Shown here: positions 18,042 to 27,942 of the stretch, piece after piece | Position numbering within the stretch: position 1 is the stretch's first letter | Layout of the letters: each line of letters opens with the position of its first letter | DNA from: Bermanella sp. WJH001 | GTDB lineage: Bacteria > Pseudomonadota > Gammaproteobacteria > Pseudomonadales > Oceanobacteraceae | Direction of reading: 5' to 3' | DNA length: 64,000 nt | Assembly: GCF_030070105.1 (NCBI RefSeq) | Contig: NZ_JASJOO010000004.1 | Location: 52,989 to 116,988 of the forward strand | Made by a program: the position numbers and the translations under genes | Notes under the pieces: model-generated | The model's input: the letters and a program-made list of their open reading frames with translations, nothing else | Databases searched by the model: none | What the model was told of the DNA's origin: nothing

Positions 18042-19133
18042 ATGGGTCAACGCACCGCTTTATATGATGCACATTTAGCCGCAGGCGCGAAAATTGTCGA
18101 CTTTGGTGGCTGGGATATGCCGATTCACTACGGCTCTCAAATCCAAGAACACAATGTTGTACGTGAAGACGCTGGCATGTTTGACGTGAGTCACATGACG
18201 GTTGTAGACATCACTGGCCCAGACGCAACAGCATACCTTCAATACTTATTGGCCAATGATGTGGCCAAACTTAAAGCAGAAGGCAAGGCCCTATACAGTG
18301 GCATGTTGAATGAAAAAGGTGGCGTCATTGACGATTTAATCGTTTACCGCGCTGATGCCCTTGGTGGTTACCGCGTAGTGGTGAACTGTGCCACCCGTGA
18401 AAAAGACCTAGCCTGGATGAACCAACAAATTGCCAAATTTGACGCGCAATTAACCGAACACCCACAGCTGGCCATGATTGCAGTACAAGGCCCAGAAGCC
18501 ATTGAAAAAGCGAAACAAGCCGCTAGCCCAGAGCAAGCAGCTGTGATTGAGCAGCTATCTATCTTCCAAGGTTTACCCTGCGCTGACTGGTTTATCGGTC
18601 GCACCGGATACACAGGTGAAGATGGTTTAGAAATCATGATTCCAGAAAAAGAAGCCGCGGCCTTTTGGGATGCCTTACTTAAAGTCGGTGTAAAACCGGC
18701 TGGCCTAGGTGCCCGTGATACGCTTCGCCTTGAAGCCGGTATGAACCTTTACGGCAACGATATGGATGAGACTATCTCTCCTTGGCAAGCCGGCATGGGT
18801 TGGACACTTGCCCTAAAGGACGACCGCGAATTTATTGGTAAAGCGGCACTATTAGCGGAAAAAGAAGCCGGTATTGAATACAAATTAGTGGGCCTAGTGC
18901 TTGAGACCCGTGGCGTCATGCGCAGTCATCAAAGTGTGATATTCACTACCAGCGACAAAAAAGGTGAAGTCACCTCTGGGACTTTCAGCCCAACCTTGCA
19001 GCTTTCAATTGCTATGGCACGCGTACCGACAGATGCAGGAACAGAGTGCGCAGTGGATATGCGTGGTAAGGCTGTCCCTGTTCGTATGGTGAATATGCCT
19101 TTTGTGCGTAATGGCAAAAAAGTTTACGAATAA
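18042..19133 (+). CDS. gcvT: Glycine cleavage system T protein (aminomethyltransferase)
   Basis: GcvT transfers the one-carbon unit from aminomethyl-lipoyl-GcvH to tetrahydrofolate, releasing ammonia. The ATG at 18042 begins [19 protein letters not shown] and gives 363 residues, matching E. coli (364); the longer frame adds 15 non-family residues. Key blocks are [20 protein letters not shown] and [12 protein letters not shown], with the folate-binding Asp region at [15 protein letters not shown] weak AGGA Shine-Dalgarno precedes the start. It is followed by gcvH after 107 nt. Confidence 0.96.
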   Translation: MGQRTALYDAHLAAGAKIVDFGGWDMPIHYGSQIQEHNVVREDAGMFDVSHMTVVDITGPDATAYLQYLLANDVAKLKAEGKALYSGMLNEKGGVIDDLIVYRADALGGYRVVVNCATREKDLAWMNQQIAKFDAQLTEHPQLAMIAVQGPEAIEKAKQAASPEQAAVIEQLSIFQGLPCADWFIGRTGYTGEDGLEIMIPEKEAAAFWDALLKVGVKPAGLGARDTLRLEAGMNLYGNDMDETISPWQAGMGWTLALKDDREFIGKAALLAEKEAGIEYKLVGLVLETRGVMRSHQSVIFTTSDKKGEVTSGTFSPTLQLSIAMARVPTDAGTECAVDMRGKAVPVRMVNMPFVRNGKKVYE

Positions 19134-19240
19134 TTGATTCAGCAAGGGGTTTGCTGGTTTAGATACCCGCCACCCCCTTTTAAAAAAATTTATTCGGGCT
19201 AAACTAGCCCCATAATTAACACCCATTTAAGGAACACACC

Positions 19241-19624
19241 ATGGCTCAAATCCCAGCCGAACTAAAATACGTCGCGTCACACGAGTGGATCCGTGACGAA
19301 GGCAATGGCATTGTGACTGTTGGTATTACTGATTTCGCCCAAGAACAACTAGGCGATGTGGTATTCGTAGAATTGCCAGAAGTCGGTAGCGAAGTAAACA
19401 AAGACGACTCTATTGCCGTAGTTGAGTCCGTTAAAGCCGCCAGCGATATTTACGCGCCGGTTTCTGGTGAGATCATCGAAATAAACGAAGAACTAGCTGA
19501 CGAGCCAGAAAAAGCCAACAGCGAGCCATACGACGGCGCATGGTTCTTCAAGGTTAAGCTTTCTGAAGAAAGTGAACTAGAAGACCTGCTAACGGCTGAG
19601 CAGTATGCAGCCGAATGCGAATAA
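19241..19624 (+). CDS. gcvH: Glycine cleavage system H protein
   Basis: GcvH is the lipoylated carrier that shuttles the aminomethyl group among the P, T and L proteins. The lipoyl-lysine is Lys65 in [18 protein letters not shown]. The length (127) is standard (E. coli 129). An AAGGAA Shine-Dalgarno lies 8 nt before the ATG. The gene ends in its own strong terminator, which separates it from the sensor kinase and gcvP downstream. Confidence 0.97.
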   Translation: MAQIPAELKYVASHEWIRDEGNGIVTVGITDFAQEQLGDVVFVELPEVGSEVNKDDSIAVVESVKAASDIYAPVSGEIIEINEELADEPEKANSEPYDGAWFFKVKLSEESELEDLLTAEQYAAECE

Positions 19625-19639
19625 GCATTCCCTCTAAAA

Positions 19640-19664
19640 AAGCAGCTTAGGCTGCTTTTTTTTT
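19640..19664 (+). terminator. Intrinsic terminator after gcvH
   Basis: A 7-bp stem (AAGCAGC / GCTGCTT) with a TTAG loop is followed by a run of T. It lies 15 nt after the gcvH stop. Confidence 0.9.
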
Positions 19665-19767
19665 GCCCCTAGCCTACACCTGCATTGTTTAATGCCTTCA
19701 GAATATTGGTCTAATATAAAATAGATGCGCCCAATTTGGCTGCTAACGGACTATTGATAGGCATATT

Positions 19768-22464
19768 TTGGCAAACTCAACCCCAGTGATTCAGCGATCA
19801 CGCATCAAGATCATTATCGCCTTATGCATCATCGCGCTGATTTCAACGGCCTCAATGATCACCATGAGCCTGCTGCTCAAAGATCAAGAATACGACGCTA
19901 GTTTGGTTAACCAAGCTGGCCGCCAGCGCATGCTCTCTCAGCGTATTGCCCTTGGGGTTAATACTTTTATTACTCAGCTTAAAAGCGAGGGTAATGTTCA
20001 AGAGAATACCCGCAGTTTGATTCGAGAATCCGCCAATCTCATGCTAAACAGTCACCGCGGGCTGATGGCTTTAGATTATTCTGATGAGATTCAAGCGCTG
20101 TATTTTAATGGAGACCCCTCACTTAATGATGAAATCATCCATTACACACAAAGTGCGCTGGATATTCTAAACGCAAAAAATGTTGATCAACTAAAAGATA
20201 AGCAATTAAGCCAATTTGATATAGAAAATGTCAACTACCTTTTGTTTCGCTTAAACATCATTGTCAGTGCCTATGAAAATGAAGCTCAAGAGCATCTAAC
20301 TAACAGCTTCAAAACCGAACTGATAATTTGGTTATTGGGTATTTTAGTTTTAGTTTTAGAATATTTATATATCTTCAATCCAACGCTTAAACTGATTCGT
20401 CGCACCATGTTCAATGAGGGTGTCAAACATCATCGAATGCAACTGGCAGCAGATAGTGCGAATTTAGGCATTTGGAAGTACAACCTATCAACCCAGACCT
20501 TGCATTGGGATAAAAAGATGTGGGAGATTTTTAATGAAAGCCTGCCACAAGAAAATACTAATTTGTTTGAATTATTTGAAAGTAAACTTCACCCTGATGA
20601 CAAAAACAAAGTTCTAAATCTATTTAGTGATGCCATTCAAAATAAAAGAAACATGGATTTCACTTTCAGGATTATCACTAGCAGTAACACTGTAAAATAC
20701 ATTCATGTGCATTCAATCATTGAATACAATCATCTTCAAGAAGCCAGTCATATTGTTGGTACAAATCAAGATATTACCGATCAAAAGAATAAAGAATCCG
20801 CTCTAATTGAAGCCAAAGAAAAAGCTGAAATCGCCACTCGAATAAAAGGCGAGTTTCTGGCCAGCATGAGCCATGAAATACGCACACCGCTCAACGGTGT
20901 TATGGGCATGCTTGGACTATTAAAAAACACACCGTTAAATCATTTACAAAAACAAAGAATTACAATTGCTCTTTCAAGCGCACAGTCCTTGCTTGCTTTA
21001 ATTAATGATATTTTGGATTTTTCTAAAATTGAAGCCAATAAAATGAATTTAGAAATCATAGATTTTGATTTAAACAATTTACTTGCAGAACTGGTGGATA
21101 ACCTAGCTCAACTTGCTGAAAATAAAAACTTAGAATTAATCTTAGACACTAAAAATATAGAGACCACACGTGTCAAAGGTGACCCCAGTCGTATCCGTCA
21201 GTTACTCACCAACCTATTAGCAAACGCCATTAAATTTACAAACGAAGGTCACGTTGTGCTGACCGTTTCGCTAACACCCTATACAGAAAAAAACTGGCAG
21301 CTTAATTTCAGTGTAGAAGATACAGGCATCGGAATCCCAGAAGACAAACAAGGTAACTTATTTGATGCTTTTTCTCAGGTAGATGCATCGTATACACGAA
21401 AATACGGCGGCACAGGATTAGGCCTTGCTATTGTTAAACGCTTAGTGGTTGCAATGGGAGGTAATATTCAATTTAAAAGTAAACACAATCAAGGCAGTCG
21501 TTTTTACGGCAATATTTTAATTGAAAAGTCAGATAGTGGTGAAATTGTTGCTCCCAACTTTGATGTTAGCCAGCTTGAGATTTTAATTGTGGACGACAAC
21601 CCAGTAAACTTAAGCATTCTAGCAGATCAGCTCACCCACTGGGGCATTCAAGTCACTCAAGCCAATTCTGGTAAACAAGCCATTATGATGTGTGAGAAAC
21701 GCCTACTAAAAGGGCAAGCGTTATTTGATATTGCCATTTTAGATATGCAAATGCCCCATATGGATGGCGTTGAACTAGGAAAGCAGCTCAAGCAAGACAC
21801 CCGTTTTAACGCTATGCATTTGGTCATGATGACATCCATGGTCATGGAAAATGACAATCAAATTATGGCGAGTATCGGTTTTAGCGCTCACTTTTCTAAA
21901 CCCGTTAATACATCTGATTTATTTTTGGCATTAAGCGTGATTGGCGATAACGGCCAAGCATTACAACAAGCCTACCCGCTGATCACCCATGATTATTTAA
22001 ATAGCTTAAAAATTACAGACACTTCATCCCAAATAAGCATTCAAGATTATCTAGCCCAGTCAAAAAATATTGAAATTTTAGTGGTTGAAGATAACCCCAT
22101 AAATCAATTAGTGGCCACTGATTTACTTGAAGAACTCGGGTTCAAAGTGCATATCGCAGAAGATGGCATTGATGCACTGAGTCAGCTTAATGCACGCACC
22201 CAAATACCCTACTGTTTAATTTTAATGGACTGCCAAATGCCCAGAATGGATGGCTTTGAAACCACCCAGCAAATTCGCTCAGGCAAAGCCGGCACTATTC
22301 ATATGCACACCCCCATCATAGCGGTTACCGCTAACACCATGAAAGGTGATCAAGAAAAATGCTTAAATGCGGGCATGAACGATTTCATTCCAAAACCCAT
22401 CGAGCACACCTTGCTTGAACAGGTGCTATTGTCTTGGTTATTGGCCAACCCTCTGCCCAACTGA
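19768..22464 (+). CDS. Hybrid sensor histidine kinase, PilJ-type sensor, PAS, two receivers
   Basis: An 898-residue inner-membrane hybrid kinase. Domain order: TM1 (about 13-35), a periplasmic PilJ/NarX-type helix bundle with VNQAGRQRMLSQRIALGV, TM2 (about 188-208), a PAS domain (about 220-345), HisKA with MSHEIRTPLNG (His369), HATPase (N, G1 DTGIGIPEDK, G2 GGTGLGLAI), then two receivers with Asp659 (ILDMQMP) and Asp821 (LMDCQMP). No Hpt domain follows. The start is the TTG at 19768; the first ATG would remove most of TM1. It sits between gcvH and the APC permease that precedes gcvP, which suggests but does not prove a role in sensing glycine or other nutrients. Confidence 0.9.
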   Translation: MANSTPVIQRSRIKIIIALCIIALISTASMITMSLLLKDQEYDASLVNQAGRQRMLSQRIALGVNTFITQLKSEGNVQENTRSLIRESANLMLNSHRGLMALDYSDEIQALYFNGDPSLNDEIIHYTQSALDILNAKNVDQLKDKQLSQFDIENVNYLLFRLNIIVSAYENEAQEHLTNSFKTELIIWLLGILVLVLEYLYIFNPTLKLIRRTMFNEGVKHHRMQLAADSANLGIWKYNLSTQTLHWDKKMWEIFNESLPQENTNLFELFESKLHPDDKNKVLNLFSDAIQNKRNMDFTFRIITSSNTVKYIHVHSIIEYNHLQEASHIVGTNQDITDQKNKESALIEAKEKAEIATRIKGEFLASMSHEIRTPLNGVMGMLGLLKNTPLNHLQKQRITIALSSAQSLLALINDILDFSKIEANKMNLEIIDFDLNNLLAELVDNLAQLAENKNLELILDTKNIETTRVKGDPSRIRQLLTNLLANAIKFTNEGHVVLTVSLTPYTEKNWQLNFSVEDTGIGIPEDKQGNLFDAFSQVDASYTRKYGGTGLGLAIVKRLVVAMGGNIQFKSKHNQGSRFYGNILIEKSDSGEIVAPNFDVSQLEILIVDDNPVNLSILADQLTHWGIQVTQANSGKQAIMMCEKRLLKGQALFDIAILDMQMPHMDGVELGKQLKQDTRFNAMHLVMMTSMVMENDNQIMASIGFSAHFSKPVNTSDLFLALSVIGDNGQALQQAYPLITHDYLNSLKITDTSSQISIQDYLAQSKNIEILVVEDNPINQLVATDLLEELGFKVHIAEDGIDALSQLNARTQIPYCLILMDCQMPRMDGFETTQQIRSGKAGTIHMHTPIIAVTANTMKGDQEKCLNAGMNDFIPKPIEHTLLEQVLLSWLLANPLPN

Positions 22465-22552
22465 CCCTTTGTTTCAATACACTGACCTACCTCAAGCGCC
22501 TTAATATCTGTTAACTTACAATACGCCTTTTTTAGATGATCACATTTTCTGT

Positions 22553-23785
22553 ATGACTGAACTAAAACGCTCAATTGGTTACACCATGCTCACCCTTTAT
22601 GGCCTTGGCACGATTTTAGGGGCAGGCATCTATGTGTTAGTGGGTAAAGTGGCCATTACTGCCGGCATCTATGCGCCTATCTCGTTTTTAGTCGCCGCTC
22701 TTTTAGCTGGTTTAAGTGGTTACAGTTATTGTGCGCTCAGTGCACGCTACCCCAAAAGTGCAGGTGAAGCGGTTTATATTCAGGCCGCCTTTGGCATTAA
22801 ACAATTATCAAGCCTAGTGGGTTGGATGGTGATTTTAACCGGCATTGTCAGTGCTGCCACGATCACCAATGGCTTTGTGGGTTATTTGCAAGTTTTTATC
22901 GACATCCCTGATTTTTGGGCCATGACCATTTTACTTTTGGCCATGACCTTTTTAGCCATTTGGGGCGTCAGTGAATCGGTGATGGTCACCGCCATTACAA
23001 CCGTAATGGGCATAGCGGGCCTTGTGATGATTTTAGTATTCAGTGCCCCTGCCTTTTTAACACTGCCAGAACGCTTGCCAGAACTGACCCCGCCCATCAA
23101 TGACAGCGGCATTTGGTTTGGTATTTTGCTAGGGGCGTTTTTGGCTTTTTATGCCTTTATTGGTTTTGAAGACATGGTCAACATGGCAGAAGAGGTGAAA
23201 GACCCCACCAAAACCCTGCCTAAAGCCATCATCAGTGCCATCATCATTAGCAGCCTTTTTTATTACGCCATTGCTCTAGCGGCAGTTTTACAATTACCGG
23301 TTGCAACCTTGATCGCCAGTAAAGCGCCCATGGCTGACATCATGCAGCAGCACAGTGAACAAGCCGCTTGGTTTATCAGCCTGATTTCTTTAGCCGCCGT
23401 GGTCAATGGCGCTTTGGTGCAAATCATCATGGGCTCTCGGGTGCTCTATGGTATGGGCAAACAAGGCATGGCCCCTGCTTGGCTATCTACCCTTCACACC
23501 ACACGTAAAACCCCGTATATCGCCACGCTCTTATTAGGGTTTATTGTCTGGTTACTCGCCACCAACCTTAACTTAACCACCTTGGCCAAGGTCACCAGCT
23601 TCATTATTTTGGTGGTATTTTTAATGGTAAACATTGCCCTTATTAAGCTCCTACGAGATCCTGCCCCACAAGATGCCGCCCCGGTAAAAATATGGGTGCC
23701 ATATTTAGGCGCAATCATGTGTTTTGGGTTCTTGGCTATCCAGCTTTACCAGCTACTTTCTGGTGCAAATATAGCCACTCATTAA
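22553..23785 (+). CDS. APC family amino acid permease
   Basis: A 410-residue inner-membrane transporter with about 11-12 hydrophobic segments. The N-terminus IGYTMLTLYGLGTILGAGIY carries the TM1 Gly-rich substrate-binding break of the amino acid-polyamine-organocation family, and GFEDMVNMAEEVKDPTKTLP is the TM6-loop signature. These proteins import amino acids by proton symport or exchange. Substrate is not evident; the position directly before gcvP makes glycine or another small amino acid attractive, but that is inference. The length is short for the family (usually 430-500), lacking an extended C-terminus. Confidence 0.85.
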   Translation: MTELKRSIGYTMLTLYGLGTILGAGIYVLVGKVAITAGIYAPISFLVAALLAGLSGYSYCALSARYPKSAGEAVYIQAAFGIKQLSSLVGWMVILTGIVSAATITNGFVGYLQVFIDIPDFWAMTILLLAMTFLAIWGVSESVMVTAITTVMGIAGLVMILVFSAPAFLTLPERLPELTPPINDSGIWFGILLGAFLAFYAFIGFEDMVNMAEEVKDPTKTLPKAIISAIIISSLFYYAIALAAVLQLPVATLIASKAPMADIMQQHSEQAAWFISLISLAAVVNGALVQIIMGSRVLYGMGKQGMAPAWLSTLHTTRKTPYIATLLLGFIVWLLATNLNLTTLAKVTSFIILVVFLMVNIALIKLLRDPAPQDAAPVKIWVPYLGAIMCFGFLAIQLYQLLSGANIATH

Positions 23786-23975
23786 AAAAGCGCTTAAAAA
23801 ATTGCACGCCATTCACGCCAACATGAGCCAGTTTTGCAAACGCACGCAAACACCATGATTTGGCACCAATGCCACTGACAAGCCCTAGCCCCACTGATAC
23901 AATCCGCGCAATTATTTTCAAGCTGATTTCTGCCTCGGCCCAGCCTTGGCAGCACACTGACCAAAAGGCACACTC

Positions 23976-26876
23976 ATGGCGACACAGTCACACTCTAGTC
24001 TAAGCGAACTTGAAAACCGCAATGAATTTCTTGGCCGTCACTTAAGCCTAAACGTAGCGGACATCAATGCGATGTTAAGCGAAGTTGGTGCTGAGTCTTT
24101 AGACGACCTAACGGCGCAGATCGTGCCTAAGTCGATTCTGCGCGAGCCATTTTTACAAATGGACGACGCCATCCCAGAAGCCGAGGCTCTGGCCAACCTA
24201 AAAGCCCTTGCTGACCAAAACAAGGTTTACAAGAGCTTCATTGGCATGGGTTACCACGACACTCGCCTACCTAACGTGATTACCCGTAACGTGTTAGAAA
24301 ACCCAGGTTGGTACACAGCTTACACCCCATACCAGCCAGAAATTGCCCAAGGTCGTTTAGAAGCCTTATTAAACTACCAGCAAATGATCATCGATCTAAC
24401 GGGCATGGAGCTGGCGAACGCGTCATTGCTAGACGAAGCCACCGCAGCAGCCGAAGCCATGGCGTTAATCAAACGCCAAGTGCGCAAAAATAAATCCAAC
24501 GTATTTTTTGTGGACGAGCTATGTTTGCCACAAACCATTGACGTATTAAAAACCCGTGCCGACGGTTTTGGTTGGGAGCTGCACATTGGCCCAGTAGAAA
24601 CCGCAGCCGAAGTTGAATGTTTTGGTGCCCTGCTGCAATACCCAGCCGTCGACGGCAACATCAATGACTTTGCTGAACTCATTGAACAACTTCACGCCAA
24701 CAACGCAATGGTGGCCATGGCCACTGACCTGATGGCATTGGCTCTATTAAAATCACCAGGTGAACTGGGTGCCGACATTGCCCTTGGTAACAGCCAGCGC
24801 TTTGGTGTACCTATGGGTTTTGGTGGTCCACACGCTGCATTCTTTGCCACCAAAGACGAATTCAAACGTGCTATTCCTGGTCGTTTAATTGGTGTATCCA
24901 TTGATGCCAGCGGTAATCGCGCATTGCGCATGGCACTACAAACCCGTGAGCAACATATCCGTCGTGAAAAAGCCACGTCGAACATTTGTACAGCTCAGGT
25001 GTTGCTGTCGAACCTTGCCTCTTTCTATGCGGTCTATCATGGCCGTGAAGGCATCATTCGCATTGCTAACCGCATTCACCGCATGACTGAAATCATCGCT
25101 GCGGCCATTACCGATGCCGACATCGAAGGGCTAGTGATTGTGAACCAAAGCGCGTTCGACACCCTTACCCTTGAAGTACCAAACAAAGATGAAATTTTAG
25201 CCCGCGCTGACGCCGCTGAAATTAACCTGCGTACACAAAGCCAAGTAGACGTTGACGGTGTTTTAGGTTTCTCTATCGGTGAAACCACCACCCGCGCTGA
25301 CCTTGAAGCCTTATACCAAGTCATCACAGGTCGCACTGACATCGACATCGCCATGTTAGATGAAGAAGTAGAAAGCTCGATCCCTGAGAACCTACAACGC
25401 ACCAGCGAATTCTTAACGCACCCAGTATTCAACAGCTACCAAACCGAACACGAAATGCTGCGTTACATGAAGCGTCTTGAAACCAAAGACCTTGCCATGA
25501 ACCACAGCATGATCACCCTTGGCAGCTGTACCATGAAACTAAACGCCACCGCTGAAATGATTCCAGTGACTTGGCCAACCATTGGTGGCATTCACCCATT
25601 TGCACCAAAATCACAAACCCCAGGTTACGAGCAGCTGATCAAAAACCTAGATACGTGGTTACGTGACATCACAGGTTTTGATGCCATTTGTATGCAACCA
25701 AACTCAGGTGCACAAGGTGAATACGCCGGCCTAATGGCCATTAAGCATTACCACGAAAGCCGTGGTGAAGGTCACCGTAATGTGTGTTTGATTCCACAAT
25801 CGGCTCACGGTACTAACCCAGCATCCGCGCAAATGGCCGGTATGCGTGTGGTGGTCACCAAGTGTGACGAGCAAGGTAACGTTGACTTTGCAGACCTTAA
25901 AGCCAAAGCAGAAGAACTGAGCGACAGCCTATCGTGCTTGATGATGACCTACCCATCAACTCACGGTATTTACGAAGACGGCGCCAAAGAAATCTGTGCG
26001 TTAATTCATGAACACGGCGGCCAAGTGTACATGGACGGTGCCAACCTAAACGCACAAGTGGGCATCACCGCACCGGGTTACATTGGTGCTGACGTCAGCC
26101 ACATGAACCTACACAAAACCTTCGCCATTCCACACGGCGGCGGCGGCCCAGGTATGGGCCCTATTGGTGTAGCCAAACACCTAGCCCCTTTCATCGCCAA
26201 CCACGCCGTGCGTGAAATTGATGATGAATCGATTGGTCAAAGTGCCGTCAGCGCAGCGCCTTATGGCTCGGCGTCTATCTTGCCAATCTCTTACATGTAC
26301 ATTCACATGATGGGTGCTAAAGGTTTACGCCAAGCCACACAAATGGCCCTACTAAACGGTAACTACCTAGCAAAGAAATTGGGCGAGCATTACCCGATTC
26401 TTTACTCTGGTCAAAACGGCCGCGTGGCTCACGAATGTATCGTTGATCTTCGCCCAATTAAAGCCGATACCGGCATTACCGAAGTGGATATTGCTAAACG
26501 TTTAATGGATTACGGTTTCCACGCGCCAACCATGAGCTTCCCAGTAGCGGGCACCTTCATGATTGAGCCAACCGAGTCTGAAAGCAAAGCCGAACTGGAT
26601 CGCTTCATCGAAGCCATGGTGTCTATCAAAGCTGAAATCAATGCCGTGAAATCTGGCGAGCTAGACGCAAACTCTAACCCGCTAAAACATGCACCGCACA
26701 CAGTAAAAGACATTGCAGGTGTGTGGGAACGTCCTTACACCCGCGAACAAGCGGCCTTCCCAGTACCTGCGGTTTATGCCAACAAGTTCTGGCCAACCGT
26801 TAACCGTATTGATGATGTGTATGGGGATCGTAATCTGATTTGCTCTTGCCCTGCTATTGAAGAGTATGAAGACTAG
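23976..26876 (+). CDS. gcvP: Glycine dehydrogenase (decarboxylating), P protein
   Basis: GcvP is the PLP enzyme that decarboxylates glycine and loads the aminomethyl group on GcvH. The PLP lysine is Lys714 in [20 protein letters not shown]. The length of 966 is that of the fused single-chain form (E. coli 957). N-terminal [18 protein letters not shown] and C-terminal [19 protein letters not shown] are both intact. AAAAGG lies 8 nt before the ATG. Codon choice here is stronger toward C-ending codons than in the neighbouring kinase, as expected for a well-expressed core gene. A diverged copy of its 3' end occurs about 1.1 kb downstream. Confidence 0.97.
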   Translation: MATQSHSSLSELENRNEFLGRHLSLNVADINAMLSEVGAESLDDLTAQIVPKSILREPFLQMDDAIPEAEALANLKALADQNKVYKSFIGMGYHDTRLPNVITRNVLENPGWYTAYTPYQPEIAQGRLEALLNYQQMIIDLTGMELANASLLDEATAAAEAMALIKRQVRKNKSNVFFVDELCLPQTIDVLKTRADGFGWELHIGPVETAAEVECFGALLQYPAVDGNINDFAELIEQLHANNAMVAMATDLMALALLKSPGELGADIALGNSQRFGVPMGFGGPHAAFFATKDEFKRAIPGRLIGVSIDASGNRALRMALQTREQHIRREKATSNICTAQVLLSNLASFYAVYHGREGIIRIANRIHRMTEIIAAAITDADIEGLVIVNQSAFDTLTLEVPNKDEILARADAAEINLRTQSQVDVDGVLGFSIGETTTRADLEALYQVITGRTDIDIAMLDEEVESSIPENLQRTSEFLTHPVFNSYQTEHEMLRYMKRLETKDLAMNHSMITLGSCTMKLNATAEMIPVTWPTIGGIHPFAPKSQTPGYEQLIKNLDTWLRDITGFDAICMQPNSGAQGEYAGLMAIKHYHESRGEGHRNVCLIPQSAHGTNPASAQMAGMRVVVTKCDEQGNVDFADLKAKAEELSDSLSCLMMTYPSTHGIYEDGAKEICALIHEHGGQVYMDGANLNAQVGITAPGYIGADVSHMNLHKTFAIPHGGGGPGMGPIGVAKHLAPFIANHAVREIDDESIGQSAVSAAPYGSASILPISYMYIHMMGAKGLRQATQMALLNGNYLAKKLGEHYPILYSGQNGRVAHECIVDLRPIKADTGITEVDIAKRLMDYGFHAPTMSFPVAGTFMIEPTESESKAELDRFIEAMVSIKAEINAVKSGELDANSNPLKHAPHTVKDIAGVWERPYTREQAAFPVPAVYANKFWPTVNRIDDVYGDRNLICSCPAIEEYED

Positions 26877-26887
26877 TTGCTGAAAAG

Positions 26888-26913
26888 TCGGACGTCAGGA
26901 GACTGACGTCTGA
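26888..26913 (+). other. Hairpin just after gcvP
   Basis: GACGTCAG and CTGACGTC flank a GAGA tetraloop; with flanks the stem reaches 11 bp including one G-U pair. There is no T run, so it may protect the mRNA 3' end rather than terminate. Confidence 0.5.
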
Positions 26914-26939
26914 TGCTAAGCACTTAGTTCTTTATTTCC

Positions 26940-26995
26940 TCGTCATTCCCGCGAAGGAACGTCACCCCCGAATGAAGTAATCGGGGCGGGAAACC
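26940..26995. repeat. REP-like nested inverted repeat
   Basis: TTCCCG (26946-26951) pairs with CGGGAA (26987-26992), enclosing CCCCGA (26966-26971) and TCGGGG (26981-26986). The CGTCATTCCCGCGAAGG start recalls a dispersed intergenic repeat common in proteobacteria. Only one copy was noticed in this window. Confidence 0.5.
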
Positions 26996-26999
26996 ATAG

Positions 27000-27025
27000 A
27001 AACGGCCTGCTGGCCGTTTTTTTTG
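27000..27025 (+). terminator. Intrinsic terminator downstream of gcvP
   Basis: AACGGCC / GGCCGTT around a TGCT loop is followed by eight T. It is about 125 nt after the gcvP stop and would insulate higBA from gcv transcription. Confidence 0.85.
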
Positions 27026-27069
27026 TGGCCGCCGCTCATCAGATCTAACCTGCTCTATCCCTCCCTAGC

Positions 27070-27097
27070 TTGCCATTACCTCGTAAAGCTGTATAAA
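27070..27097 (+). promoter_or_regulatory. Probable higBA promoter
   Basis: TTGCCA (27070-27075) and TATAAA (27092-27097) are spaced by 16 nt. The predicted start near 27104 places the palindrome at 27131-27147 in the 5' leader. Confidence 0.55.
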
Positions 27098-27130
27098 TAA
27101 CCAGCATAATATCAAGAGGAATAGATCATT

Positions 27131-27147
27131 GTAACGTGTAACGTTAC
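27131..27147. promoter_or_regulatory. Perfect palindrome abutting the higB start
   Basis: GTAACGT-GTA-ACGTTAC is a perfect 7-bp inverted repeat ending one base before the first ATG of higB. It is a good candidate for the HigA operator. As RNA it could also fold and bring the distant AGAGGA (27115-27120) nearer the ATG. Confidence 0.55.
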
Positions 27148-27450
27148 ATGCTACATTTAATTATGATTAAATCATTCAAGGATGAGTGGCTATCAGCCTA
27201 TTACTGGGAAGCAATCCACAGTAAAGAAATACCTAGCGGCATAGAAAGCGCTTTAAATAGAAAGCTCACCATCATTCATGCTGCTTTCGAAGAGAAAGAT
27301 TTAAGATGCCCACCGGGTAATCGGTTTGAGCACTTAAAAGGAAACCTAAATGGATGGTGCTCCATTAGGGTTAACAAACAATACAGACTCATTTTTAAAT
27401 GGGCCGATGGTAAAGCAACCGAACTCTACCTTGACCCACATAACTACTAA
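27148..27450 (+). CDS. higB: HigB-type toxin (RelE/ParE fold mRNA interferase)
   Basis: This is the toxin of a type II toxin-antitoxin pair; HigB cleaves mRNA at the ribosome. The RelE-fold blocks are LRCPPGNRFEHLKGNLNGWC and SIRVNKQYRLIFKWADGKA, with the conserved Arg and His expected for HigB. The family normally begins MIKSFK, which corresponds to the ATG at 27163; the ATG at 27148 gives 5 extra residues. Neither has a well-placed Shine-Dalgarno. The toxin precedes the antitoxin, the reverse of most type II pairs but standard for hig. The module is bracketed by gcvP and a diverged gcvP tail. Confidence 0.88.
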   Translation: MLHLIMIKSFKDEWLSAYYWEAIHSKEIPSGIESALNRKLTIIHAAFEEKDLRCPPGNRFEHLKGNLNGWCSIRVNKQYRLIFKWADGKATELYLDPHNY

Positions 27451-27462
27451 GCGAGGAAGGCT

Positions 27463-27789
27463 ATGACGACTGACATTCGTATTCCAGCACATCAGCCAAC
27501 CAATGTTGGCACCATGCTCAAAGAAGAGTTTCTCGACCCAATGACAATATCCCAAGGGGAACTGGCAAAAGCCATGGGGGTTAGCCGCAAAACCGTCAAC
27601 GAACTTTGCGGCAATAAACGCGGTATCACTGCCGAAACGGCATTACTTCTATCCAAAGTGCTGGGCACCACACCTGAGTTCTGGATTAACCTACAGATCA
27701 TGAATGATTTATGGACGACATCCCATTCAGAGCGAATGAAGGACAAGCTTGATAAAGCGGTCAGGCTGGTTGAGCCAGAGGCAGCATAA
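27463..27789 (+). CDS. higA: HigA-type antitoxin, XRE family
   Basis: HigA binds and neutralises HigB and represses the operon. The 108-residue protein has a single helix-turn-helix: QGELAKAMGVSRKTVNELC, then NKRGITAETALLLSKVLG and TPEFWINLQIMNDLW, which is the HigA/VapI signature. It starts 12 nt after higB with a clear GAGGAAGG ribosome binding site, so expression of the antitoxin should be stronger than that of the toxin. Confidence 0.93.
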   Translation: MTTDIRIPAHQPTNVGTMLKEEFLDPMTISQGELAKAMGVSRKTVNELCGNKRGITAETALLLSKVLGTTPEFWINLQIMNDLWTTSHSERMKDKLDKAVRLVEPEAA

Positions 27790-27821
27790 CTTCATCAATC
27801 AAGGGGTCAGAGTACTTGATT

Positions 27822-27895
27822 CACCCGTGAACAAGTGGCTTTCCCAGTACCAGCAGTTTACGCCAACAAGTTCTGGCAACCGTTAACCTATTGAT
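27822..27895 (+). pseudogene. Degenerate duplicate of the gcvP 3' region
   Basis: These 74 nt match gcvP 26738-26813 (codons near [18 protein letters not shown]) with six substitutions and two single-base deletions. Five of the six substitutions fall at third codon positions, so most divergence seems to have occurred while the sequence was still coding. It is therefore more likely to derive from another gcvP allele than from recent copying of the resident gene. The rest of the gcvP gene is absent. It begins about 32 nt after the higA stop. Confidence 0.85.
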
Positions 27896-27942
27896 TGAAA
27901 GCTGGGATGGCCATGAACAAAAAACAACTTAATAGGCGCACT

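Noticed and set aside
24374..25432. Several long minus-strand open frames inside gcvP
   Set aside because: They are shadows of the strong codon bias of gcvP and have no family features.
26880..27900. Insertion sequence or integron at the gcvP end
   Set aside because: No transposase, integrase or terminal inverted repeats were seen; only the higBA pair and a gcvP remnant.
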